Positions 12,334 to 22,689 of a DNA stretch of 64,000 bases are shown here, in pieces. The stretch is from Opisthorchis felineus (taxonomy: Eukaryota > Platyhelminthes > Trematoda > Opisthorchiida > Opisthorchiidae). Below the pieces are notes generated by a model that worked only from the letters and a program-made list of their open reading frames with translations, searched no databases and was not told where the DNA came from. The stretch lies in assembly GCA_004794785.1 (NCBI GenBank), contig SJOL01000554.1:581692-645691 (forward strand), read 5' to 3'. Position numbers and translations under genes: made by a program. Position 1 is the stretch's first letter, and the number at the start of each line of letters is the position of its first letter.

Positions 12334-12710
12334 TTACTTTTCTTTCTGCTCCAGTAATCGCTTTTCAGCTTCTTCACGTTTCCGCGCCTCTTCTATTTTT
12401 CTGTCGATTTCCTTCATTCTCGTGCGTCGTGTACGCCGTTCAGCATCGCTATCGTAGCTCGAATCAGTGGAACTACTGGGAACAATCGTCATAAAGAAAT
12501 GAAAGAGATGTACCGTCTGCGGCGATCATGACGACGTGAATCACGGTGGGATTTATCAGCACCTCTGGATTTTTTCCTGTCCCGACCATATTCGTCACCC
12601 TTATCTTTGTAACGATCTTTTTCTTTGCCCCGGTCTCTCGAGCGGCTTCGGTGCCTCTTGTGCCGTGATCTGTAGGGACTGGAACTCGAACGGCTCCGTG
12701 ATCGTCCCAT
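12334..12710 (-). CDS. Small arginine/serine-rich (RS) nuclear protein, two exons
   Basis: Exon 1 is 12514-12710 (ATG at 12708-12710) and exon 2 is 12334-12475, read on the minus strand. A 38-nt intron (12476-12513) starts GTACAT and ends CCCAG. Splicing in phase 2 joins the exons in one frame and gives 112 residues. Residues 1-66 are an RS/RD/RK-rich domain starting MGRSRSRSSSS. Residues 67-112 are an acidic-serine stretch (SSTDSSYDSD) followed by a highly charged, probably helical segment (RMKEIDRKIEEARKREEAEK). Such proteins usually act in pre-mRNA splicing or as splicing-factor partners in the nucleus. I cannot name an ortholog; ARGLU1- or RSRC-like proteins are candidates. The ATG at 12708 is preferred over one at 12786 because the RS domain begins there. 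The last codons read AAAGAAAAGTAA, and the GTAATT inside them could be a donor, so more exons are possible. Confidence 0.7.
12476..12513 (-). other. 38-nt spliceosomal intron
   Basis: On the minus strand the intron begins GTACAT and ends TTCCCAG. Without removing it the RS frame hits a stop after RRYISFISL. Removing it restores a 46-residue charged tail in frame. Introns this small are common near the 5' end of flatworm genes. Confidence 0.7.
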
Positions 12711-12719
12711 TGGGTTGTG

Positions 12720-14650
12720 TGCGCAGCTGGCGCCTGGCCCACTATGCAGGCCGACGGGCTGGCAAAATGTGAGGCTCTCATTGGTCAAAAGCTCTCACTG
12801 ACTGTGTGGCCTTGAACAGCTATCGACGTGGCTCCCGGATGAACTTCCTGCGGTGAGTCAATGAAAGGACACCCAAGCTGGATTTAGAGATCCAGCATTA
12901 GAAAACTGTGGTTGTCGTCGGGCCTTCACATGCTGGCGCTGATGTACTGCTCCGACGGTCGAGCGCATCTGGAGCTAACCTATTAAATAGCCTAGTGATC
13001 GAAACACGCGATCGAGGCTTTTACCCAAATTTCCAAAATGTGTGTTGTTATAGACGTTAAGTGGTTTCAGTTCGGCTGGATGGTTAAGTTGAACAGGCGG
13101 TAGTACACTACTATTTAAGGTCCCAGTGGCAAACAGTAGGCTTGCCGGCATGAGAAGGCCCACGGAGACATTTGAAAATGACTTGAGTTGACTAACAGAG
13201 GGAAAGTCAGTCACAGCTGCAGCTACCAACTTGGAAGATCAAGGATATGCAAAAGTGTACCTCAGCCAGCAAATTCGAGGCCGATAATCCGCTTTGTAGA
13301 ATCCCGTTTGATACATTAAGTGGGGCTTTCGACACTCATGAATCCCACCTTTTTTCATCGCATTACAAGGATTCATTGAAAAGGCACCTGATTGAATGGG
13401 ACTGAAAAGTTAGTGCTCCCCTTTTGGGCTGCTCCTAAGGGCGAATACTTCCATGAATCCGGAATATGTATTGCTCCAAGAGATTTATCTGCTTTGGTGC
13501 AGAGTCCGACTCCTCAGCAAGCTGCTATTTTCATGCGACAAGCAATGGTGCTTTCATTTCTGTCTTCGGCGTTCACCGGCCTCTCAGCTACGTCAGCTAA
13601 ATGCAACTTTTTGAGTTTTAAGTTTGTCATCGCGGGCTTTTAATTGCAACACGCCGCATGAAGTTCAAGAATGGAGCTTTTCACATGAAACAAGACATGA
13701 ATCCTGGATTTCTTTGACCGAATTTACGCTCAAAGAGCCCTTTATCAGGCACCAGAAGAAACCGGTAAATCGTGGCGTGCAGTTGATCCGGGTTTGCTGG
13801 GCGCGAGTGGTTATTTTCTGCACCGGTATGCAAAAAATCTAACTTTGGGTTTTAATTGAACTTTCTAAAAAACGGTACTTGCCAACGAATCGCTTGTGGA
13901 TTGATTCCCGACTGTCTTTTCGTCAAGACTTTCGAGCTAAAAAAGTTCGAGCCCGTGCAAATACACTTCATGATTTCCGGCATCCATCTGATATGGAAAT
14001 TTTCGCTGGGACGATGAAAGTTTAATTGGGGTACAGGACGTATTAGGATCCTCTTTCGGATTAGCTGCCGCAAGTACTTCTCACAGGCCCAAAAATAAAT
14101 GCGGATACGTTCAAACAGACCGCTAAACTGCGAAACTGGTTGATGGGTCTGATTTAAACGCCAGACAGCAGCAGCGCGCAAGGCGCTGGGCCGTGGCCCA
14201 TGAACGGCGCTAATATACTGTCTGTCGGTTCAACTTGGCTCCAAAGTCTATAAATATGACAAATCTTAATTCCCTGTAATCGTTCCTGCTGCTCGCTTTC
14301 TGCGCTGAGTTTTTAGCGATTTTATATTGCGCGCGGCACTGCTTGTGGTAGCTCAAGCGTTGTGGATGTATTGCAGGTTTGCAACAAGCAAATTCGTAGC
14401 TCTGTTAGTGTTTACATTGCAGAAACCAAATATGGTGCAGGCGGGATGGTCAGCAACTAATTCACTCTATTATTCCGATCGTCTCCCGTGAGGCTACAGG
14501 GATATCTCCATTAGCCTTCGTTCTAAGAACTCGTTAGGACTCGTGATGATGCCAATTCCAGATGTTTAAAAAGTGCTTGATCTCAAGAGGATTAAAAAGA
14601 TGTGGGCAATCCAAAAGTAAAAGACGTATAAAAACGGGGTTTTGAGTCTC
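12720..14650. other. Unassigned; short CR1-like 3' remnant near 13003-13056
   Basis: No gene is recognisable. At 13003-13056 the words gatcgaggctttt and the bases around them resemble the sequence next to the 3' end of the CR1 element (34921-34975, gatcgaggcttttggccaag), so a short CR1 3' tail is likely. The rest has only short open frames without motifs. Confidence 0.3.
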
Positions 14651-15043
14651 TGGTATTTTGTACCTTTGTTTTGCTTTCATTATAACGTTACGTATTTCAT
14701 CTGTTCCATAAACGTTTTTTGTTTGAATACGCAAAACCACATAAACGCGCATTTGTACAACTTACATACAATACAGGCGTGGTCACGTGCTCCTACTTTC
14801 TCTTCGCATTTCACTCGCGCTTACAGCGGTCATTCGCGAGCATCATGTGCTGACTCTGGTATCAAAACATTTCAGACTATCTTCGGAGTTTATTGTGTGT
14901 GAGGGCCTCCTTGAATGAAGACCTCTGGACATCCACGATGGGATTATTATTTGTTCACTGACCTGGGCCAACAACGAACTATTTTAAAGAGAACGATTCT
15001 TAGTGAGTCTGTACCATTCGACCCTCTTTATCATTGTGTACTC
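14651..15043 (+). repeat. Repeat C, copy 1, left part
   Basis: About 393 bases that recur at 19837-20229 in the same orientation, with roughly 14 differences by my count (about 96% identity). It starts tggtattttgtacc. At 15043, after gtgtactc, the match breaks, and it resumes at 17389. The copy is therefore split by the R2-like element. Repeat C may be a solo LTR or a non-autonomous element; no protein is encoded. The short open frames in it are shared by the two copies only because the DNA is shared. Confidence 0.85.
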
Positions 15044-15519
15044 ATATTTATCGTTTATTTTTTAAGAGCATGTTCACAGACATTAAAAGTAAATGCAAGT
15101 GATGAATGTGAAAGTGTTACAGGAGAATATGAGATAAAAGAGAGAAACGTCTCGTTCGAAATCAGACCACCAACATTTCCAGTCAGGTAAGACGAATCCC
15201 AGCGTATGTAAGAATTTGGTATGGAAACACGCGTGTAAAGACCAACAACCGAGGAAGGGACAAACAATGCTGAATGCTCTTCAAGGCGCGGTAAGCGCCA
15301 GCACGGTCAAGACTCGAACATCAGGCACAAAGTGTCCGTCATACTGAGTCTGGTTTGAGATCCAATGGCACGAATCTACACTCAACGCCACGTACCACAC
15401 ATAAAAGTGTCGTAAGTAAGCAGGGAGCCCACAATGGCAAGCAAACTCAAGTCACTGACTGTGAACTTAGGAAGTCCCAGTCCAATAACAGCTTTGGCGG
15501 ATTGAAGAAAGCAGATACC

Positions 15520-16266
15520 TCAATAAGAGATGATCATCGGTTGGTGGACCAAAAAGTCGACATCACAACCAATTGCGATAAGGGCTGAGATTATGGCGAG
15601 AGAATATTCATCAGCACCATACTTCTGCTTCTTTTCATTCCACACAGTCACTCCGCGCCCATCCGAGACTATGCTAACGTCTATCACAGTTGCTCGGCGC
15701 TCCCGAAAAGCGATTAGGCCAGGCTTGATGAAGGACGTCGAAGAACGTGCTCTCAACTCCTCAAAGACGGTGTATCCCAGGCGACAGAGACGCCTTGCGA
15801 GTTCCCTTGCAACCCGATTATGACGAGCACATCTGGCATCATGCGTGATCCAGCAGGACTGCAAAATATGCACCAAACTCTCCGGTTGGCCACAGTTTCC
15901 ACAACATATGATCGTCTGGCCACCATGACCATGCCGAGCGCTTCTAACTCTCGTCCTGAGCAGGTTGCATCGGAGCTGGATACCGCGGATAAATATCCGA
16001 GGAAACACTCGTTCTGGAAGTGCGAGCCATCGATTCGAAAGGGGTGAAGCGACCAACTCTCGTAAACCGCGACCGTCAGCGCTGTTGTGCAGACTATCGC
16101 CCCAAGCAGCCACCAGCTCTTCCTTGGTGTTTACGCATGCACCATGGACTCGGATCGGAAGGCTGAGATCCCGAACAATCTTGCCAAATGCGGAATCGTT
16201 GATTACATTGCGTAGTACTCGACACTGAGTAGAAAAAAGCTTTTCCATACGCGCTCTCCGCTGCAT
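15520..16266 (-). pseudogene. R2-like C-terminal half: zinc knuckle and endonuclease
   Basis: A 248-codon open stretch on the minus strand. It contains a CX2CX7HX4C knuckle (CGNCGQPESLVHILQSC), then the restriction-like endonuclease region (KPGLIAFRERR, ATVIDVSIVSDGRG). The family has K-P-D at the first catalytic position. Here the codon at 15718-15720 gives Gly instead of Asp, so the nuclease is probably dead. The second acidic residue, in VIDVS, is kept. In this family the knuckle and endonuclease bind and nick the target for target-primed reverse transcription. The frame differs from the RT half at 16281-17350, so a frameshift separates them. A start at 16266 has no meaning; this is a fragment of one polyprotein. 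Confidence 0.85.
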
Positions 16267-16280
16267 CGGGATTGTTGCAC

Positions 16281-17350
16281 TCAGACTTGGGATACCAAGC
16301 CCCCCATGTTGTTAACCGGCGTGGATGTAGCTGATCGGGGTGTCCTTCGGTAGACGAAGCCAGCCACGAATAGATTGCCTGATGTAGTTGTCCAACATTT
16401 GAGCGTGTTTTGGTGGACTAGGCCAAGTACGAGCGAGTATGTCAGCCTCGGTATCAAGTAGTTCCTCGTGATCTCCATTCTTTGATGCGGCTTCAACGGG
16501 GCACGCGTCACCTCAGCGAGCAGTTCGAGCAGATGCTGTCGGTGGTTGAAGACCTCTTTCCCCTTGAATGTAAAGGGAATGTCCAAATATGTTACGGTGT
16601 CTGTCGGACCAAGAGGAGTGATGAGTTCCTCGGCGAAGCGAAATGGTTCGACTGAGACTGCTGTCGCCCGGTGTTTCCTGTCCCCACAACTCACCATCGC
16701 TTTCGTCTTTCGGGCGTATATCTTCATACCAGCTCTCCCCAACTCGACCGCAGCGGCCGCAAGCTTCTCTTTAAGGCGAGCCTGACTTTCTGCACACACG
16801 ACCCAGTCGTCAGCGAAGGCAAAACCGTCTACTGGGGTGTCATGGAACTGATACCACAGTTGCGGCATCGACACACCAAGAACCTCATCCATTGCCATGA
16901 TGAACAATAATGGGGAGCGTGGACCTCCTTGCCTCACACCTCTGTGGCAGTGGACCTCGGAATTAGGGAAAACTGCTTCAGCATTCTCATAGGGCTGTGT
17001 GATGTATCGAACTAGATGTGATGGTGCTCCAAACGCCTTGGCAGATCTGACGATTGTGTCATGCGAAACCGAATCACACGCTCTCGAGATATCAAAAAAC
17101 GGCAAGCTCAGGTTGGAAGCAGTCGCTGAAGAGTGACGAAGCAGGGCATGTAACAGCGATGTAGCTTCCAGACAACCGTCTCGATGTAGAAATGCAAGCT
17201 GGAGTGAGGAAAGTTGCAATCTACGACTCCAGGGATCAGCAAGCACGTTATGAAAGCATAGGACAAGAATGGATGACACGGAGATCGGTCTCAGTTGATC
17301 CGGTGAAGTTGGGTTTGGGACCTTCGGAAGTAGAGTAATACGGGCACGAC
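16281..17350 (-). pseudogene. R2-like reverse transcriptase half
   Basis: The RT reads on the minus strand. RITLLPKVPNP is near 17330, with LRPISVSSIL and FHNVLADPWSRRLQ just after it, which are RT motifs 0 to 1. FFDISRACDSVSHDTIV (motif A) is next. VRQGGPRSPLLFIMAMDEVL (motif B) follows, and then GFAFADDWVV, with the catalytic FADD intact. The thumb region comes after. The order and wording fit the R2 clade. The frame is open from above 17279 to 16281, so decay is modest here. It then shifts relative to the knuckle/endonuclease half. The sequence upstream of about 17360 no longer looks like RT, which marks the 5' truncation. Confidence 0.85.
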
Positions 17351-17388
17351 ACAGATGTGGGGGACAACCCCCAGATAATAAAAGTAAC

Positions 17389-17450
17389 CAGAGTAATTAT
17401 GTTTATTTCTTTTCCACAAACTCCTCTTAAAGTAGCTTTTTGGGTACCTA
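17389..17450 (+). repeat. Repeat C, copy 1, right part
   Basis: It starts cagagtaattatgtttattt and continues to aaagtagcttt. This matches 20234-20290 of the second copy, directly after the break point of the left part. It is the distal end of the interrupted repeat. Confidence 0.7.
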
Positions 17451-17515
17451 GTCTACTGCAAGTTCACACACTTATTTTGCCACTAAAAGGTTGTCATGAG
17501 GGATGATTCATTTTG

Positions 17516-19170
17516 TGGTAAAATTTATTCCAAATTAGTTGGTGGCATACCTTCATGTATGCTCATAATGTTACAGTCAGAATAAGAGCTCGACTGATGG
17601 GGTTTGCGGGTGCTGGAAATTTCGTGGAAAAGGGACGTGGACATAAAAAGTGGGCATTATTCGATGTAGACTTGTTCACGCCTGAGGCGGCCTGGGTAGG
17701 GAACCAAAGTTACAAAGGCTCTTTTTTTCTTATGGGGAACATAACAGATAAGACAAGATGTGATCGTTAAGTTTTGAAAGTGGCGGGCAAAAACAATACG
17801 ACGGAGGGCGTAGCAAGGGCTTCCTGGCTGGTACGTGATAAAGAACCTCCAAACTGCAGAAAATGTGGGGCCACAATAACGGATCTGGAGAGGCAGCAGA
17901 TATGCCACGATCTGGCCGGCCAATTTGAACTAAAGCCTAAGATCGTCGCTTAGGCTTCCTAGCCTTGGGCTGTTGGGCGTATGGCCAGGGTCACGAAAGG
18001 CGTAAGTGGGGATAGTGAGGTGGGGGAATTTGCAGTACGGATAAACGGTAGTAGGAAACTCAGAATCACAGTGTGCAGTGAAACTGGAGAGGCCCACTAG
18101 TGTTGCTCCCGGAGCGGCTTCGTGTGTAAACGTTCCCTGGGAGGAGTTCACGCAAACGCACAAGAAGCAACGCAAACCACACGTAAAATGACTGACTTGG
18201 TGAGGGATGCAAATTAAATTCACCGAGATGTTTAGATCCAATGGAGGGTTCAGCAGATTGGAATGGGGGGCCAGATGAAGACTTTGTTTGTGGTTGCAGG
18301 TAAGAAAACGAGTGGGCGAGAGGGTGCAGTCAAAGTAGGAAGCAAAAGGTTGCGGGTATGCTATCAAACTTGGCATGGCAGTGCCGTGCCGTCAAGGCAC
18401 TGAGATACTACAGTTTCTGGACAGCCCCATGACGGACGTCGTGATTGAGGTAGTTGAGCTAGAATGTGCGATTCTGTGAGAGGCGGGATGTTTTGGATTC
18501 GCCAGGGGAATCCGCAGGGACAGCAAAACCAATGTAATATCGCAGGTAGTAGTTGTATTTTGCCCGGTCGGGGATCCCTTCAGGTGTAATGCACAGATCG
18601 GGTGGAGTGGAAAACGGCCAAACAGGACGTCCATGGCACGTATTACCGCAGGTCGAAGCTTGGGAAAAAGATAAAATGGGACGAGATCAATAAGGTTTGG
18701 AGAGTCATAGAAGTCATCAGACAGGATATAATCCTTTAATGGAGAAAAACTGAACGTTGGCCACAATAAGGGTGGTGACAACAAGTGGTTTAACTAGACG
18801 GGATTAGGATGGATCCGCGCTCAGTAGTCTAGCCATCAAAGTTATGATAACATTGCCAATATATGCCATTATACTACTTGAGACATAGGACAGTTCGATG
18901 CAAGTAAGCAGAGAGGCAGCGTGGTAAGGGAAACCAAACACGTAAGGACTGACGCGAGTGGAACTTCTTAGACGGTGGGCTATATTTTCCGGAGGTTATT
19001 AGTGAGCTGGACAGTACTAGGACGATCTAGGTGGGGGATGGTCACCAGCACCACCATCAGCTTTAATCTACAAGTGGTGCATGGCGAAGAAGACTTTTGA
19101 CGCTAACCTCGCATGCTGGTAGTGGAGGGCTTGGAGTCTCACTATTTGTAGATATATATATTTTGTATGT
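17516..19170 (+). repeat. Repeat A, most complete copy
   Basis: A dispersed repeat of about 1.6 kb. Related sequence is found in reverse orientation at 25780-26520 (partial). A further reverse copy is split between 34080-34901 and 39226-39590. A diverged forward copy is at 28500-28950. Landmarks shared between copies are tggtggcatacc near the start, cttgggctgttgggcgtatg with gccagggtcacg, then cagtgtgcagtgaaactgga, and tgtttggccgttttcc (minus strand) near the far end. No protein motif is recognisable. The long minus-strand open frames within it (17930-18376, 18392-18784) are not preserved in the other copies. I see no clear terminal inverted repeats, so the class is open. Confidence 0.75.
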
Positions 19171-19836
19171 GTCCTCTCCTGGGTGCAGCGGGTAGGTGTG
19201 TATTTTGTGTGGTTAACTAGGTGAGGTTTGGTCCGGTGTAGCCTCGATTCTGACGAAGGCAGCTACAGCTACGCTAGTTGATGTAGGCCAAGGGTATCGC
19301 AGAATATCTTCAGGATATCCCAGGTATGTTTTTAAATAAGAATGTTTTTGAAAGACGAACAGCCAGGTTTTCTCCTCTGCAGTTTATGGCGTAGCCAGAT
19401 AAATAACTCAACCGAGACGAGTCCAACGCCAGTAGCAACAAACAGAAGACAGCAGTGCTCTTTTTTGAATTTCCTGAATTTAAAGGCCAGGCTCAGAACC
19501 ACCGGCGATGGGCGATGCACCCGTGCTACTAGAGGGATGGCGAGTATACGAACGCACCATGGTGCAACGTAACAGGGCTACCCTTCCTGTGGGGCGTACC
19601 TGTCCACCACACGAGGTTTCCATCCCTCGTGCGTGCTAGCAGATCTGCAAGGTGTAAAACCATCCAAGCAGTCATAAATGCGGTTTGTGCATTAATAAAA
19701 TACTCCAGCTACCAGTTACTTTTTCCGGTCGGGGGAAAGCCAGGCCAGTAAAACAGCTCAGTCGGTTTAAAAAAGCAAACGGCAAACAAACACTGGTAAA
19801 TGCAGGTCACGGTGGAGGCAACTAAAATAACAGTTG

Positions 19837-20294
19837 TGGTGTTTTTTACCTTTATTTTGCTTTCATTATAACGTTACGTATTTCATCAATTCCATAAACT
19901 TTTTTTGTTTGAATACGCAAAACCACATAAACGCGCATTTGTACAACTTACATACAATACAGGCGTGGTCACGTGCTCCTACTTTCTCTTCTCATTTCAC
20001 TCGCGCTTACAGCGGTCATTCGCGAGCATCATGTGCTGACTCTGGTATCAAAACATTTCAGACTATCTTCGGAGTTTATTGTGTGTGAGGGCCTCCTTGA
20101 AGGAAGACCTCTGGACATCCACGATGGGATTATTATTTGTTCACTGCCCTGGGCTAACGACGGACTATTTCAAAGAGAACGATTCTTAGTGAGTCTGTAC
20201 CATTCGACCCTTTTTATTATTGTGTACTCTATTCAGAGTAATTATATTTATTTCTTTGCCTCACACTCCTAAAGTAGCTTTAGGTGTACACAGA
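19837..20294 (+). repeat. Repeat C, copy 2, uninterrupted
   Basis: The intact version of the repeat seen at 14651-15043 plus 17389-17450. It begins tggtgttttttacc and ends near aggtgtaca, about 458 bases. If these are two LTRs of one element, the inside would be 17450-19836, including repeat A. I saw no matching target-site duplication to support that, so independent insertions are as likely. Confidence 0.75.
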
Positions 20295-20705
20295 CAACTA
20301 CACAGTTATCAATAAGAGTGGGAATGGAATGGTGATATTCAGGGCGAGTGCACTATGGCTGGATGGTGACTGAGCGTTGGTGTGAGCCACCATGTCAAGC
20401 AGAAGCGTACCACGGTGTTGTGTGCGCGAGTGTTTAGTGAGCTTTGGAGCACATCATCAGATGGAATATATGTATATATCGGCGTATAATGCGCTCTTGT
20501 AACGAAGAAAAAAGCTGCTTTGGTTTGTTTTTCGTCAGTTAGAGTAAGGCGGACAGCACCAATCACTGGACAGGGCTGATAGAGTAATTCGGGTTGGGAC
20601 TTGACCAGACCAAGTTATAAGTTTGCTGGAAAATAAACAACCAGGCCAATAACACAACACATTTAGAAGCAAGCCAAAAGGATAGGAAGGTATGGTAACA
20701 GGATC

Positions 20706-21885
20706 TTACACTTGCCCACTAACTGTATCGTCGCCAAACTCAACTGCGCACTGGACCCGATTCATAGAGGAGGTCGGGGGTTGTTGGGTATTAAGTAAGG
20801 CGGCAGCAGTTTCGCAGGTAAGGAATTTGTCCAAGGACTGCGAAAATGTATTATGATGCGTGATGTTTCGCAGCTGCTCAGGAAGGCTATTCCAGATGCA
20901 AGCGTAGTAAACTAGGAAGAAGTAGTGGCGTAAGTTTGTACGAGCTGGAGTACACACTAAGAGGTTGCGGGAGTTACGGAATCTGCAGCGAGGACGTGAG
21001 TTTACGTTTGGCCTAGCCTCTACTACAAAAACGTTTTTGTGCAGCAGACGGTGTAAGAGAGTTAGATTTATCTTAAACTTTCTGAGCCATAGTGGATTTA
21101 ACAGCGGAAGCTGTAAGAGAGAGGGTTGGACCGAGGGAACGGCTTTCTCGTGAAGGTGCGTTGGACGCTTTCAAGTGCGAGTTTACAACTTTGGGTATAA
21201 AGGGAGGAGAATGCGGGGACAGAATTCCACGATTGGTCGTAAGCATAGCTTAAAAATTGCAGTCATTGTGCGTGGAAGGTGAAAGGAGCGTAGTATTAAA
21301 AAACTGAGCCTGCGTGCTCGGGCAACCTGGAACTGCACCAGGTGGGAAAAGCTAGACATACGGGAGTATCTGAGGCCGATATCTTTGATTTCCGTGGAGT
21401 GAGTGATAGGATTCCCATTACTAGTGAAAGCGTCACCCGGAAGTGAGCGGCGGCAAGAAGTTATGCAGGATTTCGTGGAGGAGAAGCTTAAGCCAGAGTC
21501 GCTTGACCAGCGGGTCAGTGAATCTAAGTCTTGCCTAATCCGGTGAAAGGTAAGGGCTTTTGCAGTGGGGGGAAATGTGTACTGGATTTTTATATCGTTC
21601 GCGAAGAGGAAGACCTTACCGTGAGATATGACAACGAAGACGTCGTTGACGTACAGTAAAAACAGGATGGGGCCTAGCACGCTTCCTTGAGTGACTCCAC
21701 TGATGATCGATAGTGGAGATGAGTGTATGTCCCCGATTTGTGTTATTTGCATCCTGTCAGATAGGTAAGGTTCTAGTGATGCCAACGGTACTAAGTTTAT
21801 CTAGCAGGGGTGCATGAGGGACCTGGTCAAAGGCTTTTTGGATATCCGGGCAAATTGTTACAATGTTATGGTGGCATAAAAGTTG
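20706..21885 (-). pseudogene. CR1/Jockey-like LINE reverse transcriptase fragment
   Basis: Minus-strand RT pieces in order. ICPDIQKAFDQVPHAPLLDK is at 21800-21870. SLEPYLSDRMQITQIGD and SGVTQGSVLGPILFLLYVND follow (21640-21785). The active site reads FANDIK at about 21590-21610, where the family has FADD, so the first catalytic Asp has become Asn. A thumb region runs to 21183. The C-terminal signature (YFFLVYYACIWNSLPEQLRN, then FSQSLDKFL) is at 20800-20957. A frameshift separates the first piece from the second, near 21785, and other breaks lie before the C-terminal piece. The upstream endonuclease is absent. Confidence 0.85.
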
Positions 21886-22205
21886 GCTCGGTCTTCTAAA
21901 TGGAAACAACTTCATCCGGGATCTTTCCCCTGGGTTCGAACTGACTGTGGAACCAGAATGGTGGGGACAACTATGTGTTATATGGTCAGAAATCCAAATG
22001 AAGATTCTACGGGCTACTTAATGAAAATATTTTTCTGTGGCTATGGGTCACCCATAATTGTAAGGTAACGGTTTTGTGCTAGAGATGCAGGAGTAAAACC
22101 CAAGCGAAATCTTTGTAGACTGTGGCTGATTTAGAAGAATTTTTTATTTAAATTCTAAAATGGGATCAAGTATCCAAGACTCAAAGTTTGAATAGCACAT
22201 AAGCA

Positions 22206-22210
22206 CGCAT
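22206..22210. other. Putative 5-bp target-site duplication, left copy
   Basis: CGCAT precedes the 5' LTR and TGCAT (27848-27852) follows the 3' LTR. The single mismatch is C versus T at a CpG, as expected of deamination. A 5-bp duplication is usual for this class. Confidence 0.55.
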
Positions 22211-22675
22211 TGTTGCAACTTTGTATATCTTTAGAATTACCTCCCATCTTGAATGACTGCCTTCCCGGTTATCAATTCAAATGAACCGCCCCTTTTTATT
22301 TTTGATATACTTGAACTCTATTTCAGTTTAGCAAAGACCTTTGTATCTTCCGTTTTCCTTGCTACGCAAATCGTTTTTACCGCCTCAGATATACTATTCT
22401 TGTACCGAAGTTCTGGTCAGCCATAGATTTGTTTTATTGCATCAATTTGCGACCCGGTTTCGATGACGCGTTGGCTGTTGATTTATATCGGCTTTGCTGG
22501 CTTTTTGGAGTACCCCACCGTTTGTCGAAAACCGTTGAGGTTTGTAATTTTGTATCCGTGTAACTACTTTTATTTTTATAGTACAGCATACTTGCGTAAC
22601 AATTCGTTCGGAGTTTTGCCGGTTTGGTTGCTAACTTTGGTGCTCGTTGCTCAAACAATCGAAACGGTCGTTACA
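22211..22675 (+). repeat. 5' LTR of the BEL/Pao element
   Basis: It begins TGTTGCAACT and ends GTTACA. Over about 22240-22660 I count a single substitution against the 3' LTR. A few more differences sit at the extreme left end (about six in 20 bases), plus a 4-base difference near the right end. No tRNA primer-binding site directly follows that I can recognise. Confidence 0.85.
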
Positions 22676-22689
22676 GTACTCAACGTTGA

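Larger units (their letters stand above)
15044..17388 (-). mobile_element. R2-like LINE, 5'-truncated, inserted in repeat C
   Basis: A non-LTR retrotransposon with a single reverse transcriptase followed by a CCHC knuckle and a restriction-like endonuclease, the layout of the R2 group. It reads on the minus strand, from about 17350 down. The 5' end, with the N-terminal zinc fingers, is missing. The segment from the last coding bases (15520) to 15044 is probably 3' untranslated sequence. Its borders match a break in repeat C: left homology stops at 15043 and resumes at 17389, lacking only about 4 bases. No 28S rDNA-like target sequence is recognisable around it. Confidence 0.8.

Noticed and set aside
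17930..18784. Two minus-strand open frames of 148 and 130 codons
   Set aside because: They lie in repeat A, and the frames are not kept in the other repeat A copies.
19241..19290. CTGACGA-like word near 19250 as another hammerhead
   Set aside because: No stem II followed by GAAA and no cleavage site at the right distance.
14642..20272. Similar short proteins encoded near 14.7 kb and 19.9 kb
   Set aside because: Similarity is due to repeat C DNA duplication; no known domain.
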